This document shows positions 1 through 7,551 of a stretch of 16,406 nucleotides of DNA, piece after piece. The stretch lies in assembly GCA_036510515.1 (NCBI GenBank), contig DATCDS010000108.1, forward strand, positions 1 to 16,406, in the 5' to 3' direction. The stretch's first letter is position 1, and each line of letters begins with the position of its first letter. The DNA comes from JALYSX01 sp036510515. GTDB lineage: Bacteria > Vulcanimicrobiota > Vulcanimicrobiia > Vulcanimicrobiales > Vulcanimicrobiaceae. The translations under genes were made by a program, and so were the position numbers. Under the pieces are notes generated by a model. The model was not told the DNA's origin. It saw only the letters and a list, made by a program, of their open reading frames with translations, and did not search any database.

Positions 1-1
1 C

Positions 2-1060
2 TACGCTCGGGAGATCGCTTCGTGGCCGCGCGTCTTGGAACGCTACCAGGATGCGTTGGCCACGCGTTTGGTCCACGCCGCCGCCCTTCGCGATCCGCGC
101 CCCATCGTGCACGTCTTGCCGCGGGCAGCGTACGGCGATGCCGTAACCAATTACGCGCTCCAAATAAGCGAAGCGTTGCGCCTTGAAGGACACGCGACGC
201 GGGTCGTTGCCTCGGAGATCGACGAGCCGCTACGGGGCATCGTTCACGCGGGCTCGACGTACAAACCCGAGGACGCCCTCACCATCGGTTACTTGACTAC
301 TCCTAGCGACGCGGCGACCTTGAGCGATCTGGGCGTGCGCGGGCCGATTGCGGCCGCGATCTTTGACCAAGCGAAGTTCGACGAAATCCTCGCGTCGTGC
401 CGAGAGGCCCGGATCGATGCGGCGGGCGTCGTTCCGCCGCCGTTCTTCGGCGCGCAGCGTTGGAACGTCGCCCCGGACCCGACGCTGCTGGGGGCCTTGC
501 GCGACGGGCGCGTCAATCTCTTGGCCGTCGGTCCGATCGAGCCCGCGAGCCACCTGATCGAGATCGTCGACGTTTTTAGTCACTACCTCGCGCTGGATTT
601 CGGTGCGCGCCTAAGCCTGGTCGGACCGGCCGTCGACGCGGAATATGCCGATCGCCTGCACCGCTGGATCGAACGCACGGGCTTAGAACACCGTATCCTC
701 GTGCCCGGCGTGGTTTCGCAGCCGGCAATGGCCGCATTCTTGACCACCGCCGACGTCGCCATCTCGCACCGCGAGCGGTATGCGACCGGAATGAGCCTGC
801 TCGAAGCGATGGAATATGGCGTTCCGTTGTGCGTCCTGGCCAATCAGTCGTCCCGCGACGTGATGGGCACCGCCGGAATATTGGTCGCCGATGCCGGCCG
901 CCCGATCGAGCTGGCCGCGCTCTGGCGCGTGCTGGCAACCGACCAGCCCGTACGCTTGCGCGTCATCGCCGGCCAGCGTTCCCGCGCGGCCGAGTTCGAC
1001 GCCGAACGGGCGCTGGCAACTTTGAGCGGCCTCTTTGCGAACGTGAAACGTGCGAGCTAG
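2..1060 (+). CDS. Multidomain glycosyltransferase, GT4-like, 3' part only
   Basis: The frame is open from the left edge of the window, so the gene begins outside it; the TTG at 35 is unlikely to be the true start. The first residues (YAREIASWPRVLERYQDAL) resemble the C-terminal helix that ends a GT4 domain. A second GT-B-like domain then begins (IVHVLPRAAYGDAVTNYALQ), so the protein probably carries tandem glycosyltransferase domains. Residue numbers here count from the TTG at 35. The nucleotide-sugar site looks eroded: the usual VGRIxPxK reads VGPIEPAS (165-172), losing the Arg and Lys. The E-x7-E motif near SLLEAM (254-259) has Tyr249 where the first Glu is expected. The last domain may therefore be structural or regulatory rather than catalytic. 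It overlaps the next glycosyltransferase by 11 bases, which suggests translational coupling. Family assignment is firm; the sugar and acceptor are unknown. Confidence 0.8.
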   Translation, partial: YAREIASWPRVLERYQDALATRLVHAAALRDPRPIVHVLPRAAYGDAVTNYALQISEALRLEGHATRVVASEIDEPLRGIVHAGSTYKPEDALTIGYLTTPSDAATLSDLGVRGPIAAAIFDQAKFDEILASCREARIDAAGVVPPPFFGAQRWNVAPDPTLLGALRDGRVNLLAVGPIEPASHLIEIVDVFSHYLALDFGARLSLVGPAVDAEYADRLHRWIERTGLEHRILVPGVVSQPAMAAFLTTADVAISHRERYATGMSLLEAMEYGVPLCVLANQSSRDVMGTAGILVADAGRPIELAALWRVLATDQPVRLRVIAGQRSRAAEFDAERALATLSGLFANVKRAS

Positions 1061-2219
1061 ACGCCTAGCACTGGTCGTGCCGCGATGCAGCGCTCATGCG
1101 TTGGGGGGCGCCGAGGCGCTCGCGCTGCAGCTCGCGGCCGATCTCGCCGCGGTCTACGATGTCGAGATCATCACGACGTGCGCCGACGACTATTGGACTT
1201 GGGAAAACGTCCATCCGGAAGGGCCGGATCGCGTCGGAGGAATCGCCGTTCGCCGCTTCGCGGTCGACGCGCCGCGCAACATGCCGGAGTTCGACCGCCT
1301 GTCGCGTCGCTTCCGCTACCGGATTGCTTCTCTGTCGGTGAAGGAGCAAGAGACCTGGCTGCGCGCCCAAGGCCCCTATTCGACATCGATGCTGCGCTTT
1401 ATCGCCGAAACCGATCGCTACGATGCGTTCGCATTCCTGACGTACCTGTACGCTACGACCTATTTCGGTTTGCCGCTGGTGCGCGATCGCGCGATACTGC
1501 TTCCGCTCGCGCATGACGAGTGGCCGCTCTACTTTCCCATATGGGACGATTTCTTCGATAGCGTTCGGTCGTTTGCGTTCGCCTCGCCGGAATCGCTCGA
1601 GTTCGTCCGCCACCGCTTCCCCAATAGCACGATTTCGGGCGACGTCATTCAACCGGCGATCGCCGGGAACCGGCGCGAGGCGGACGCGAGTGCCGGAATC
1701 GACCGGCGGCCGTTCATTCTGTATGTGGGGCGCATCGACCAATCCAAAGGCGTCAACGACTTGTGCGAGTTATTTGAAAATTATGTGCGGTCGCATCCTG
1801 CAAGTACGTGGAATTTGGTTCTCGCCGGCCCGTACGTCGGAACGCCGCGCCAGACCGAGCGCATTCACTATTTGGGCGCGGTCGACGAAGCGACGAAGTA
1901 TGGATTGCTAGGGAACTGCGATCTCTTTGCGATGCCGAGCTATCACGAGAGTCTCTGCATCGCGCTGTTGGAGGCGTGGGGAGCGGGCTGCGCGTCGCTG
2001 GTCAACGGTTGGAATCCCGTACTCGTCGGGCAAAGCCAGCGCAGCAATGCCGGCCTGTGGTATCGCGATCAGCGCAGCTTCGATGCGGCGCTCGACCTAC
2101 TCGACGCGCCAACGCGCGCGACGTTGGGCAAACAGGGCATTGCGTTCGTCGAGCGCTACTACGCCCGGGGCAATGCGGTCGAGGTGTTTGGCCGCGCGCT
2201 GCGCCGGCTCGGCGCTTAG
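1050..2219 (+). CDS. Glycosyltransferase family 4 (GT-B fold)
   Basis: This 389-residue cytoplasmic or membrane-associated enzyme probably transfers a sugar from a nucleotide donor to a growing glycan. The N-terminal acceptor domain has the typical GGAE loop (residues 19-22). The C-terminal donor domain has VGRIDQSKG (226-234), whose Arg and Lys bind the donor phosphates, and E300-x7-E308 in the stretch PSYHESLCIALLEAW, both standard for active GT4 enzymes. The GTG start at 1050 lies inside the end of the preceding gene (11-base overlap) and places the first beta strand (RRLALVVPR) correctly at the N terminus. Its TAG stop overlaps the stop of the convergent methyltransferase gene by 4 bases, leaving no room for a separate terminator. 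The sugar and linkage cannot be read from the sequence. Confidence 0.9.
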   Translation: MRARRLALVVPRCSAHALGGAEALALQLAADLAAVYDVEIITTCADDYWTWENVHPEGPDRVGGIAVRRFAVDAPRNMPEFDRLSRRFRYRIASLSVKEQETWLRAQGPYSTSMLRFIAETDRYDAFAFLTYLYATTYFGLPLVRDRAILLPLAHDEWPLYFPIWDDFFDSVRSFAFASPESLEFVRHRFPNSTISGDVIQPAIAGNRREADASAGIDRRPFILYVGRIDQSKGVNDLCELFENYVRSHPASTWNLVLAGPYVGTPRQTERIHYLGAVDEATKYGLLGNCDLFAMPSYHESLCIALLEAWGAGCASLVNGWNPVLVGQSQRSNAGLWYRDQRSFDAALDLLDAPTRATLGKQGIAFVERYYARGNAVEVFGRALRRLGA

Positions 2220-3913
2220 GCGCGCTGCTCGTGCAACGCCCGGATGACCTCGAGCCGTTCGGCCGATAGAGCTTGAAGTTCGGCAATCGCCTGCTCCTGG
2301 TGCGCCATCATCTCGCGCAACTGCGCCGATTCGCCGCGCCCGGATCGGACCAACTCATCGAGCTTGTCGATAACCGCGTCCTTGGCTCGGACCTCGACCT
2401 TAAGTCGCTCGAGTTCGGCCCCCTTGGAAGCCACTTGCCCGTCGCGCGCGCCGAGCCCGCCCTGGAGACGCTCGATCACCGCGTGACGTTCCTCGGCGGC
2501 TTTGCGCTGAACTTCGTGTTCTCGGCGAACTGCTTCCAACTGTTCGTGCGTCTGCTGGTGGCGCTCGTTAGCCTTTTCAAGCAACCTCAAGCGTTCGACG
2601 GCCGCGGTGTGTTGGCGATCGACTTCCTCGCGCTGCTTCTCCAGGCCCACGCGCAAGGCCGCGATGGTCGCGTCGCGGCGCTCTATTTCCAATCGCATTT
2701 CACCCAACACGCGAACGCTGGCGGTAATGATCGATGGATCGCCCGACGACGACGCGTCGATCTGGCCTTCTAAGGCGCTTAGCCGCGCGTCGCGCTGGCC
2801 GACCTGTTTCTCGAGTTCGAGCACGCGCTGAGTAAGTTTTGCTTCGTTGTCCGATTTTTCGGGCGCCTGCGCCGCGGCGGCGGCCTGCGAGCTGACGCGC
2901 TGAATCACCGCCAGGCGCTCGTCGGCGGCGTCTTTAAGCCGGTGGATCTCGTCGTCTTTGGCTTTGAGTTCGGCGCGGAAGTTCACCAGCGACCGGCGCA
3001 TCGAGCGGACCAGGACCGAGTGGTAGGTCGATTCTGTGCGCGCGATGATCGGATCGGTCTTGGGAATTTCTAGTGGCCGCGAAGCGTGTGCGAAGAAATA
3101 GTTGTATGCGTATTCGTCGTACCCGTCGTATTCGGTGACGATTCCGTCGTTGATGATGAACGCGCGGTACCCGCGCTGTTGCAAGCGGTTGACGATCTCT
3201 TCGGGCGCGGCCGCCTTGGCATTGGTCTTGGAAAGTTCGACCACCAAGAACGGCGCGTCGCGTTCGATCGTGGCAGCCGCTCCCTGCAAGACGGCGTCTT
3301 CCCAACCTTCAGAGTCGATCTTAATGACGTCGACGCGAGCGACGTTGTTGGTTGCGACGAAATCGTCGATCGACGTGACCGGCACGTCGTAGGTCGCGAC
3401 GATCGGCATCGCGGCCTGCGGGTCGAGCGTGCTGTATGCGGCGTCGGTGCATTCGTAAAACGTTGCGGTTCCCGTTTGCGCCCCGACCGCGGCCGGCTCG
3501 ACTACTATGCGAGCGTCGACGCGCGCGTTGTGCGCGTTGCGGGCGAGCACGTCGCGATTTGCAGCAACCGGCTCGAACGCGTAGCACGTTGCGGAAGGCG
3601 ACGCCGCGCACCACGAAACCGCATGCAGGCCGATGTTGCTCCCGACATCGAGGATCGTCGGCGCCTCGATCTGTTCGATCGCCCGGCGGACGAAGGCAAT
3701 TTCGCCGACCTCAAAGCCGCCGTGATAGAACAGGGACTGACCGATGGTCGAAGGATAGAAGTATTCGATCGGACGGTCGCCCAGGCGGTCGACGATCGTC
3801 GAGCCGTCCCAGACGAACAGTAGCTCGTTTTGCGCCGTTAGGTCGGTCAGGAATGCGTCGCCGCGTTCCTCGTTGATCGCGCGGCGCCGGGCCAGTACCT
3901 GATCGTTCTTCAT
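2216..3913 (-). CDS. FkbM-family SAM methyltransferase with long coiled-coil tail
   Basis: Residues 1-290 form an FkbM-type (Methyltransf_21) domain. The SAM-binding loop is ILDVGSNIGLHA (87-98), followed by AFEPVAANRDVLARN (112-126) and the family hallmark VDVIKIDSEGWEDAVLQG (194-211). Family members O-methylate sugars or other small hydroxylated substrates, so here glycan methylation is the likely role (inference from context). Residues about 305-565 are almost entirely charged heptad-like coiled coil with recurring units such as ADERLAVIQ (330-338), EERHAVIE (474-481) and SAERLEVIR (550-558). Similar units occur in the sulfotransferase and in the small coil protein nearby. At 565 residues it is about twice the size of a bare FkbM domain because of this tail. 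It is the only gene on this strand between two plus-strand glycosyltransferase groups and starts at an ATG 50 bases from the divergent GT2 gene. Confidence 0.88.
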   Translation of the reverse strand: MKNDQVLARRRAINEERGDAFLTDLTAQNELLFVWDGSTIVDRLGDRPIEYFYPSTIGQSLFYHGGFEVGEIAFVRRAIEQIEAPTILDVGSNIGLHAVSWCAASPSATCYAFEPVAANRDVLARNAHNARVDARIVVEPAAVGAQTGTATFYECTDAAYSTLDPQAAMPIVATYDVPVTSIDDFVATNNVARVDVIKIDSEGWEDAVLQGAAATIERDAPFLVVELSKTNAKAAAPEEIVNRLQQRGYRAFIINDGIVTEYDGYDEYAYNYFFAHASRPLEIPKTDPIIARTESTYHSVLVRSMRRSLVNFRAELKAKDDEIHRLKDAADERLAVIQRVSSQAAAAAQAPEKSDNEAKLTQRVLELEKQVGQRDARLSALEGQIDASSSGDPSIITASVRVLGEMRLEIERRDATIAALRVGLEKQREEVDRQHTAAVERLRLLEKANERHQQTHEQLEAVRREHEVQRKAAEERHAVIERLQGGLGARDGQVASKGAELERLKVEVRAKDAVIDKLDELVRSGRGESAQLREMMAHQEQAIAELQALSAERLEVIRALHEQRA

Positions 3914-3926
3914 GCTCGCTTTCGGC

Positions 3927-3941
3927 GGGACCCTAGGTCCC
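3927..3941. promoter_or_regulatory. Inverted repeat in the divergent intergenic gap
   Basis: A perfect 6-base inverted repeat (GGGACC, 3-base spacer, GGTCCC) sits in the 50-base gap between the divergent methyltransferase and GT2 starts. It could be an operator shared by both directions or a short hairpin in the methyltransferase leader, 14-28 bases upstream of its ATG. I see no convincing -35/-10 pair. A repeat this short in GC-rich DNA could also be chance. Confidence 0.3.
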
Positions 3942-3963
3942 CGCTCTCAAACCTTCGTGGGCT

Positions 3964-4866
3964 GTGGTCGAACTTCGCACCAAGGGTCTGGTTTCCATCG
4001 TCACGCCGTGCCTCAATGGCTCGGCGTTCCTTCGCGCGACCATCGCCAGTATCCTGAACCAATCGTACCCTTCGATAGAGTACATTTTTGTTGATGGCGG
4101 CTCTACCGATGCGTCGGTTAAGATTGCGTTAGAGTCGGGCGAGCGCATCAGGATTCTCCGCTTAGAAGGCTCCTCCCAGGCCCGTGCCATCAACGCCGGC
4201 TTCGAGCAGGCGAGCGGCGAGTTCGTGGCCTTTGTCAACGCCGACGATGCGCTCGAGCCGTCGATGGTGGCCGAAGCGATCGAAGCGCTGGCCGCCGAAC
4301 CGGGCGCCCCATACGCCTACGGACGGGCCCGGTTTATCGACGCCGCCGGCGAGGCGCTGGGAACCTATCCGGTCAAACCGTTTTCGCGCGACGCCCTCAT
4401 GCACGAATGCATCGTGTGCCAGCCCGCGACGCTCATCCGTGCCGACGCCTTGGAACGCGTGGGCGGCTTGGAAGAAGCCTACGCCTACGCGCTAGACTAC
4501 GATCTTTGGATTCGATTTGCCGAATCTCAACCGCCGCCGGCGTATCGAGAACGGATCTGGGCGTCGGCCCGCATGCATGCGAACGCGAAAACGTTTCGCG
4601 ACCGCGAGCTGGTCTATCGCGAGGTCGTCTCGATGGTTCGAAGGCATTACGGCTACGTACCCTTCTCCTGGATCCACGCGTACGCCGGCTATCTGGTCGA
4701 CGGACGCGATCAATTCTTCGAACCCCCCAAGGGATCCCTGCGCCGCTCGCTGCTGACGTTAGCGATGGGCGTGCGGGAGAACGGCGTACAAGCGCCGCGC
4801 TTTGTTGCCGAATTTGGCAGGGAATCGCTTCGGCTGCGGCATAACGCGCGAGTCCATACCGCATGA
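3964..4866 (+). CDS. Glycosyltransferase family 2 (GT-A fold)
   Basis: This 300-residue inverting GT2 enzyme opens with VSIVTPCLNG (10-19), the first strand of the GT-A fold. It has DGGSTD (44-49), the metal-binding NADD (92-95, the DxD equivalent) and LDYDLW (177-182), which provides the acceptor-activating Asp of the ED/xDxW region. HANAKT (205-210) is a common downstream motif in this subgroup. The GTG at 3964 is chosen because it places the first strand about ten residues in; no in-frame start lies upstream within the short gap, and no clear Shine-Dalgarno sequence is visible. The stop overlaps the ATG of the next GT2 gene in an ATGA junction, so the two are almost surely co-translated. 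The donor sugar is unknown. Confidence 0.9.
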   Translation: MVELRTKGLVSIVTPCLNGSAFLRATIASILNQSYPSIEYIFVDGGSTDASVKIALESGERIRILRLEGSSQARAINAGFEQASGEFVAFVNADDALEPSMVAEAIEALAAEPGAPYAYGRARFIDAAGEALGTYPVKPFSRDALMHECIVCQPATLIRADALERVGGLEEAYAYALDYDLWIRFAESQPPPAYRERIWASARMHANAKTFRDRELVYREVVSMVRRHYGYVPFSWIHAYAGYLVDGRDQFFEPPKGSLRRSLLTLAMGVRENGVQAPRFVAEFGRESLRLRHNARVHTA

Positions 4867-6050
4867 CACAAGCAGATCCGCTCGTCACGATCGTTACGCC
4901 CTCGTACAATCAAGGACGGTTTATTCGCGATACGATCGAGAGCGTGCTCACGCAAGATTATCCCTACATCGAATACATCATCATGGACGGCGGATCGACC
5001 GACGAAACGGCCGAGGTCGTCAAGCCGTACCTCGATCGCTTGACGTTTATCTCCGAACGCGACAATGGCCAATCGCACGCGATCAACAAGGGCTTTGCGC
5101 TGGCGCACGGCGAGATCGTGGCTTGGCTGAACTCCGACGATCTGTACCTGCCCGGAGCGATTCGCCGCGCGGTCGATGCCTTCAAGACCAACGCCTACGC
5201 CGGCGTGGTCTACGGCGAAGGCAATCAGATCGACGAAGTTGGCAAGCTCAAGCAGCGCTTTCTCTTCACCCAGCAGTTCGATTTGTGGAAGCTCGTCTTT
5301 CTTTCCGATTACATCCTCCAACAGACGGTGTTTTTCCGCAAGGCGGCCATGGATGCGGTCGGCGCGGTGCGCGAAGATCTGCACTTCGTCATGGATTGGG
5401 ATATCCTGATCCGCCTAGGCAAGCATTTCGAGTTCCTCTACATCCCCGAACCGTTGGGCGCGTTGCGCGAATATGCGGAGGCGAAGACCGCGGTCGGCGG
5501 CAGCAGGCGCATCGGCGAGATCCGCGACATGCTGCGCGAGCACACGGGATCGTGGCTTCCGCCCGGCCTGATCATCTACGGCTTGGCGTCGTTTCAGCGC
5601 GTCCTGCACCTGCGCGTGGAGCCGTGGCGTCCGCCCTTCGACTTCTTTGGCAAGGTTCTCAAGAAAATCGCCTTTCACATCTGCTATCCGATCACCAGGC
5701 GCGTGATGGCCTACGGGCAGTCGTGGCATCGGGACGGTTGGGCCGGCCCCAAGATCCGCGTGATGCTGCCCGAAGGAGGCGGAACCGCAATCGTCCGTGG
5801 AATGATACCCGGAAGCATTCCGGGCCTCAAAACGCAGACCCTGACCGTCAAACATCGGGGGCGCGAGATCGCCCGCCAAACGTTCAATCCGGGAAAATTT
5901 GAGATGGCGGTTGCGATGCCGGCGTGGAGCACCCGCTACCCCGTTCTGACGATAGAATCGTCCGATGTCTTCGTTCTCTCCAGAATCAGCCAGTCGACCG
6001 ACCAGCGCAACCTCAGCCTGCAACTCTTCGAAGTGAAGTGGGCGCACTGA
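4863..6050 (+). CDS. Glycosyltransferase family 2 with C-terminal beta-rich domain
   Basis: Residues 1-210 are a canonical GT2 domain: VTIVTPSYNQG (8-18), DGGSTDE (42-48), NSDD as the metal-binding motif (90-93) and FVMDWDILIR (175-184) for the catalytic base region. The N-terminal half is clearly related to the preceding gene, so the pair may have arisen by duplication. After a helical, hydrophobic-patched linker (about 225-290), residues 290-395 form a separate segment. It begins DGWAGPKIRV, has alternating strand-like sequence and ends with DQRNLSLQLFEVKW. This layout (a GW near the start, D-x-R-x-L near the end) resembles the repeat module of the lipoprotein encoded immediately downstream. 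Such an appended domain could bind the acceptor glycan (inference). Sixteen bases separate it from the lipoprotein gene. Confidence 0.9.
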   Translation: MTQADPLVTIVTPSYNQGRFIRDTIESVLTQDYPYIEYIIMDGGSTDETAEVVKPYLDRLTFISERDNGQSHAINKGFALAHGEIVAWLNSDDLYLPGAIRRAVDAFKTNAYAGVVYGEGNQIDEVGKLKQRFLFTQQFDLWKLVFLSDYILQQTVFFRKAAMDAVGAVREDLHFVMDWDILIRLGKHFEFLYIPEPLGALREYAEAKTAVGGSRRIGEIRDMLREHTGSWLPPGLIIYGLASFQRVLHLRVEPWRPPFDFFGKVLKKIAFHICYPITRRVMAYGQSWHRDGWAGPKIRVMLPEGGGTAIVRGMIPGSIPGLKTQTLTVKHRGREIARQTFNPGKFEMAVAMPAWSTRYPVLTIESSDVFVLSRISQSTDQRNLSLQLFEVKWAH

Positions 6051-6054
6051 ACAA

Positions 6055-6059
6055 AAGGA
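6055..6059 (+). promoter_or_regulatory. Ribosome binding site for the lipoprotein gene
   Basis: AAGGA lies 7 bases before the TTG at 6067. Together with the perfect lipoprotein signal peptide that follows, this supports TTG as the true start rather than an internal ATG. Confidence 0.6.
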
Positions 6060-6066
6060 CCCTCCC

Positions 6067-7044
6067 TTGACGCGTACCGTTAGAACTTCAACAGCCGTCA
6101 GTCTTCTCGCCGCCGTCGTCGCGTTGACCGCATGCGGAGGCCAAAATGCCGCGTCGACCGCAACCGCAAGCGCCGCTCCCGGCCGCGCGTCGACGCAAAT
6201 GACCAGCGTCTCGAGCGCCGACATCGTGCGCCCAGGGGATGGAACGAGGCTTGGGTCGGGCTGGTATCCGGTCGAACATTACGCAGGCCAGACGTTTCGG
6301 TGGGCCTACAACGATGCCGAGATTACGGCTTGTGCGGATGCCAACGATCGCACCGTCGCATCACTCGTTCAACTTGGCAACGCCATCGGCGCATCGAGCA
6401 CGAAGGTCACGATCGTGGGCAACCACGGCGACAAGGCCGGTCCGACGACCATCAAGGCCGGTAACCCGGTGGAGATGAAAGTGAACCTCGGACCCGGCGT
6501 TTCCGCCGAGACGTTTGCGATTCACGTGCAGAGCAAGAACCTTCCCACGCACACCAAAGACAAGCGAACGCTCAACTTCCGCGTGCTCGACGTCGCGTTG
6601 GGCTCGTCGGCATCGGCGTGCGCGAACGACATCGTGCGCGATGGATCCCCGTTGCGCGTCGGAAACCATTGGGAAAAATACGAATCCTTCGCCGGGCGGT
6701 CGTTTCGCTGGGTCGGCAACGATGCGAACGTTATCCTTTCCGCGGCGCAGAACAAGCCGTTTACGCTCGAGGCCCAGGTTCAGGCCGGTGCCAGCCTGGG
6801 CGGCGCGCCGCTCTCGATCGCAATTCGCAGCGCCGGCGGCAAAACGCTGGCGGTGGGACAACCCGTGAAGTTGCCGCCGTTTACCACCCCGCCGATGTAT
6901 CCGAGCGAGTTCGTGCAATGGAGCCTTCCGGCGCTGCCGTCGGGCGCGACCTTGATCCTTCACGTTAATAGCAAGAACGTTCCGGTCCCGCACGATCCGC
7001 GCAAGCTGAACTTCCGCGTCTTCGATCTGAAGATCAAACCGTAG
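6067..7044 (+). CDS. Lipoprotein with two GWYP/FRW/NFRV modules
   Basis: This 325-residue protein starts at TTG. Residues 1-23 form a lipoprotein signal peptide with lipobox LTAC (Cys23 lipidated), so it is exported and membrane-anchored. After an Ala/Ser/Thr-rich spacer come two modules of about 120 residues. The first runs from LGSGWYPVE (62-70) through FRWAYNDAEI to LNFRVLD (169-175). The second runs from VGNHWEKYE (198-206) through FRWVGNDANV to LNFRVFD (314-320). In the second, GWYP has drifted to NHWEK. Two cysteines outside the lipobox (89, 185) could form a disulfide. The alternating sequence suggests beta-sandwich folds. The same module occurs twice in the protein encoded at 11103-11891. 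No enzyme motif is visible; glycan binding or structural support at the cell surface is a guess from context. It lies in the glycosyltransferase operon. Confidence 0.8.
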   Translation: MTRTVRTSTAVSLLAAVVALTACGGQNAASTATASAAPGRASTQMTSVSSADIVRPGDGTRLGSGWYPVEHYAGQTFRWAYNDAEITACADANDRTVASLVQLGNAIGASSTKVTIVGNHGDKAGPTTIKAGNPVEMKVNLGPGVSAETFAIHVQSKNLPTHTKDKRTLNFRVLDVALGSSASACANDIVRDGSPLRVGNHWEKYESFAGRSFRWVGNDANVILSAAQNKPFTLEAQVQAGASLGGAPLSIAIRSAGGKTLAVGQPVKLPPFTTPPMYPSEFVQWSLPALPSGATLILHVNSKNVPVPHDPRKLNFRVFDLKIKP

Positions 7045-7053
7045 CCAACCGTC

Positions 7054-7551
7054 ATGCCCAAAAAGAGCGCGTTGACGCGGCTGCGGGCGATTCGCGACAA
7101 GGTTCGGCAAGCCGAATACGCAAGCTGGGCGGAAATCGCAAAGATCGATCGCGAGGTCGATGAGCTACCCACAAAAGCCACGGACGCGTTCGCCGGCGCG
7201 CTGGAGGAGCGCGATCGCCAGTTGGCCGAGCTTCAGTTTGAGGCCGACCGGCGGTTAGTCTTCCTCGAGGAGAGCTCGCAGCGTGCCAACGAGCTGCAGC
7301 TGGCGGCCGATGCGCGCATGGAGATGCTCACGCAGGCGTGGGCCGAACTGCAAGCGGCCCAGGCGCACATCGCGGGACTCGAAGTAGAAAGTTCGGGCTT
7401 GCGCGCCCAGGTAGACGTCGTGTCGCAGGCGGCACGCGAGCGGCTCGCGGCCCTTGAAGGAACGACGGCAGCCGTCGAACGCTTGCGCGCGCGGCTCGAA
7501 GCAGTGGAACCTAGCGCGCCGCCGGAGCCGGTAGCGCCGTCACCCGATTGA
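7054..7551 (+). CDS. Small coiled-coil protein, unknown function
   Basis: This 165-residue protein has no signal peptide or membrane segment. Residues about 45-150 are continuous charged coiled coil with units ADRRLVFLE (64-72), ADARMEMLT (85-93) and ARERLAALE (127-135). They echo the tails of the methyltransferase and sulfotransferase in this cluster. The last 14 residues are Pro/Ala-rich (SAPPEPVAPSPD). It starts at an ATG 9 bases after the lipoprotein stop, so it is the last gene of that plus-strand unit. Its 3' end overlaps the convergent cysNC gene by 41 bases. It looks like a free version of the coil tails and could pair with them as a scaffold (inference). It might alternatively be a decayed enzyme tail, although an intact frame and tight spacing argue for a real gene. 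Confidence 0.75.
   Translation: MPKKSALTRLRAIRDKVRQAEYASWAEIAKIDREVDELPTKATDAFAGALEERDRQLAELQFEADRRLVFLEESSQRANELQLAADARMEMLTQAWAELQAAQAHIAGLEVESSGLRAQVDVVSQAARERLAALEGTTAAVERLRARLEAVEPSAPPEPVAPSPD

Noticed and set aside
1065..1742. 225-codon minus-strand ORF opposite the second GT4 gene
   Set aside because: The plus-strand GT4 motifs are intact; the antisense product shows no family features.
3086..3823. 245-codon plus-strand ORF inside the FkbM gene
   Set aside because: It is antisense to a gene with clear methyltransferase motifs; its translation is low-complexity Arg/Asp/Val-rich sequence with no domain.
5415..6224. 269-codon minus-strand ORF opposite the GT2 and lipoprotein genes
   Set aside because: It crosses the junction of two well-supported plus-strand genes and encodes no recognisable sequence.
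6361..7110. 249-codon minus-strand ORF opposite the lipoprotein gene
   Set aside because: The plus strand has a lipobox and a repeated module; the opposite frame is Arg-rich shadow sequence.
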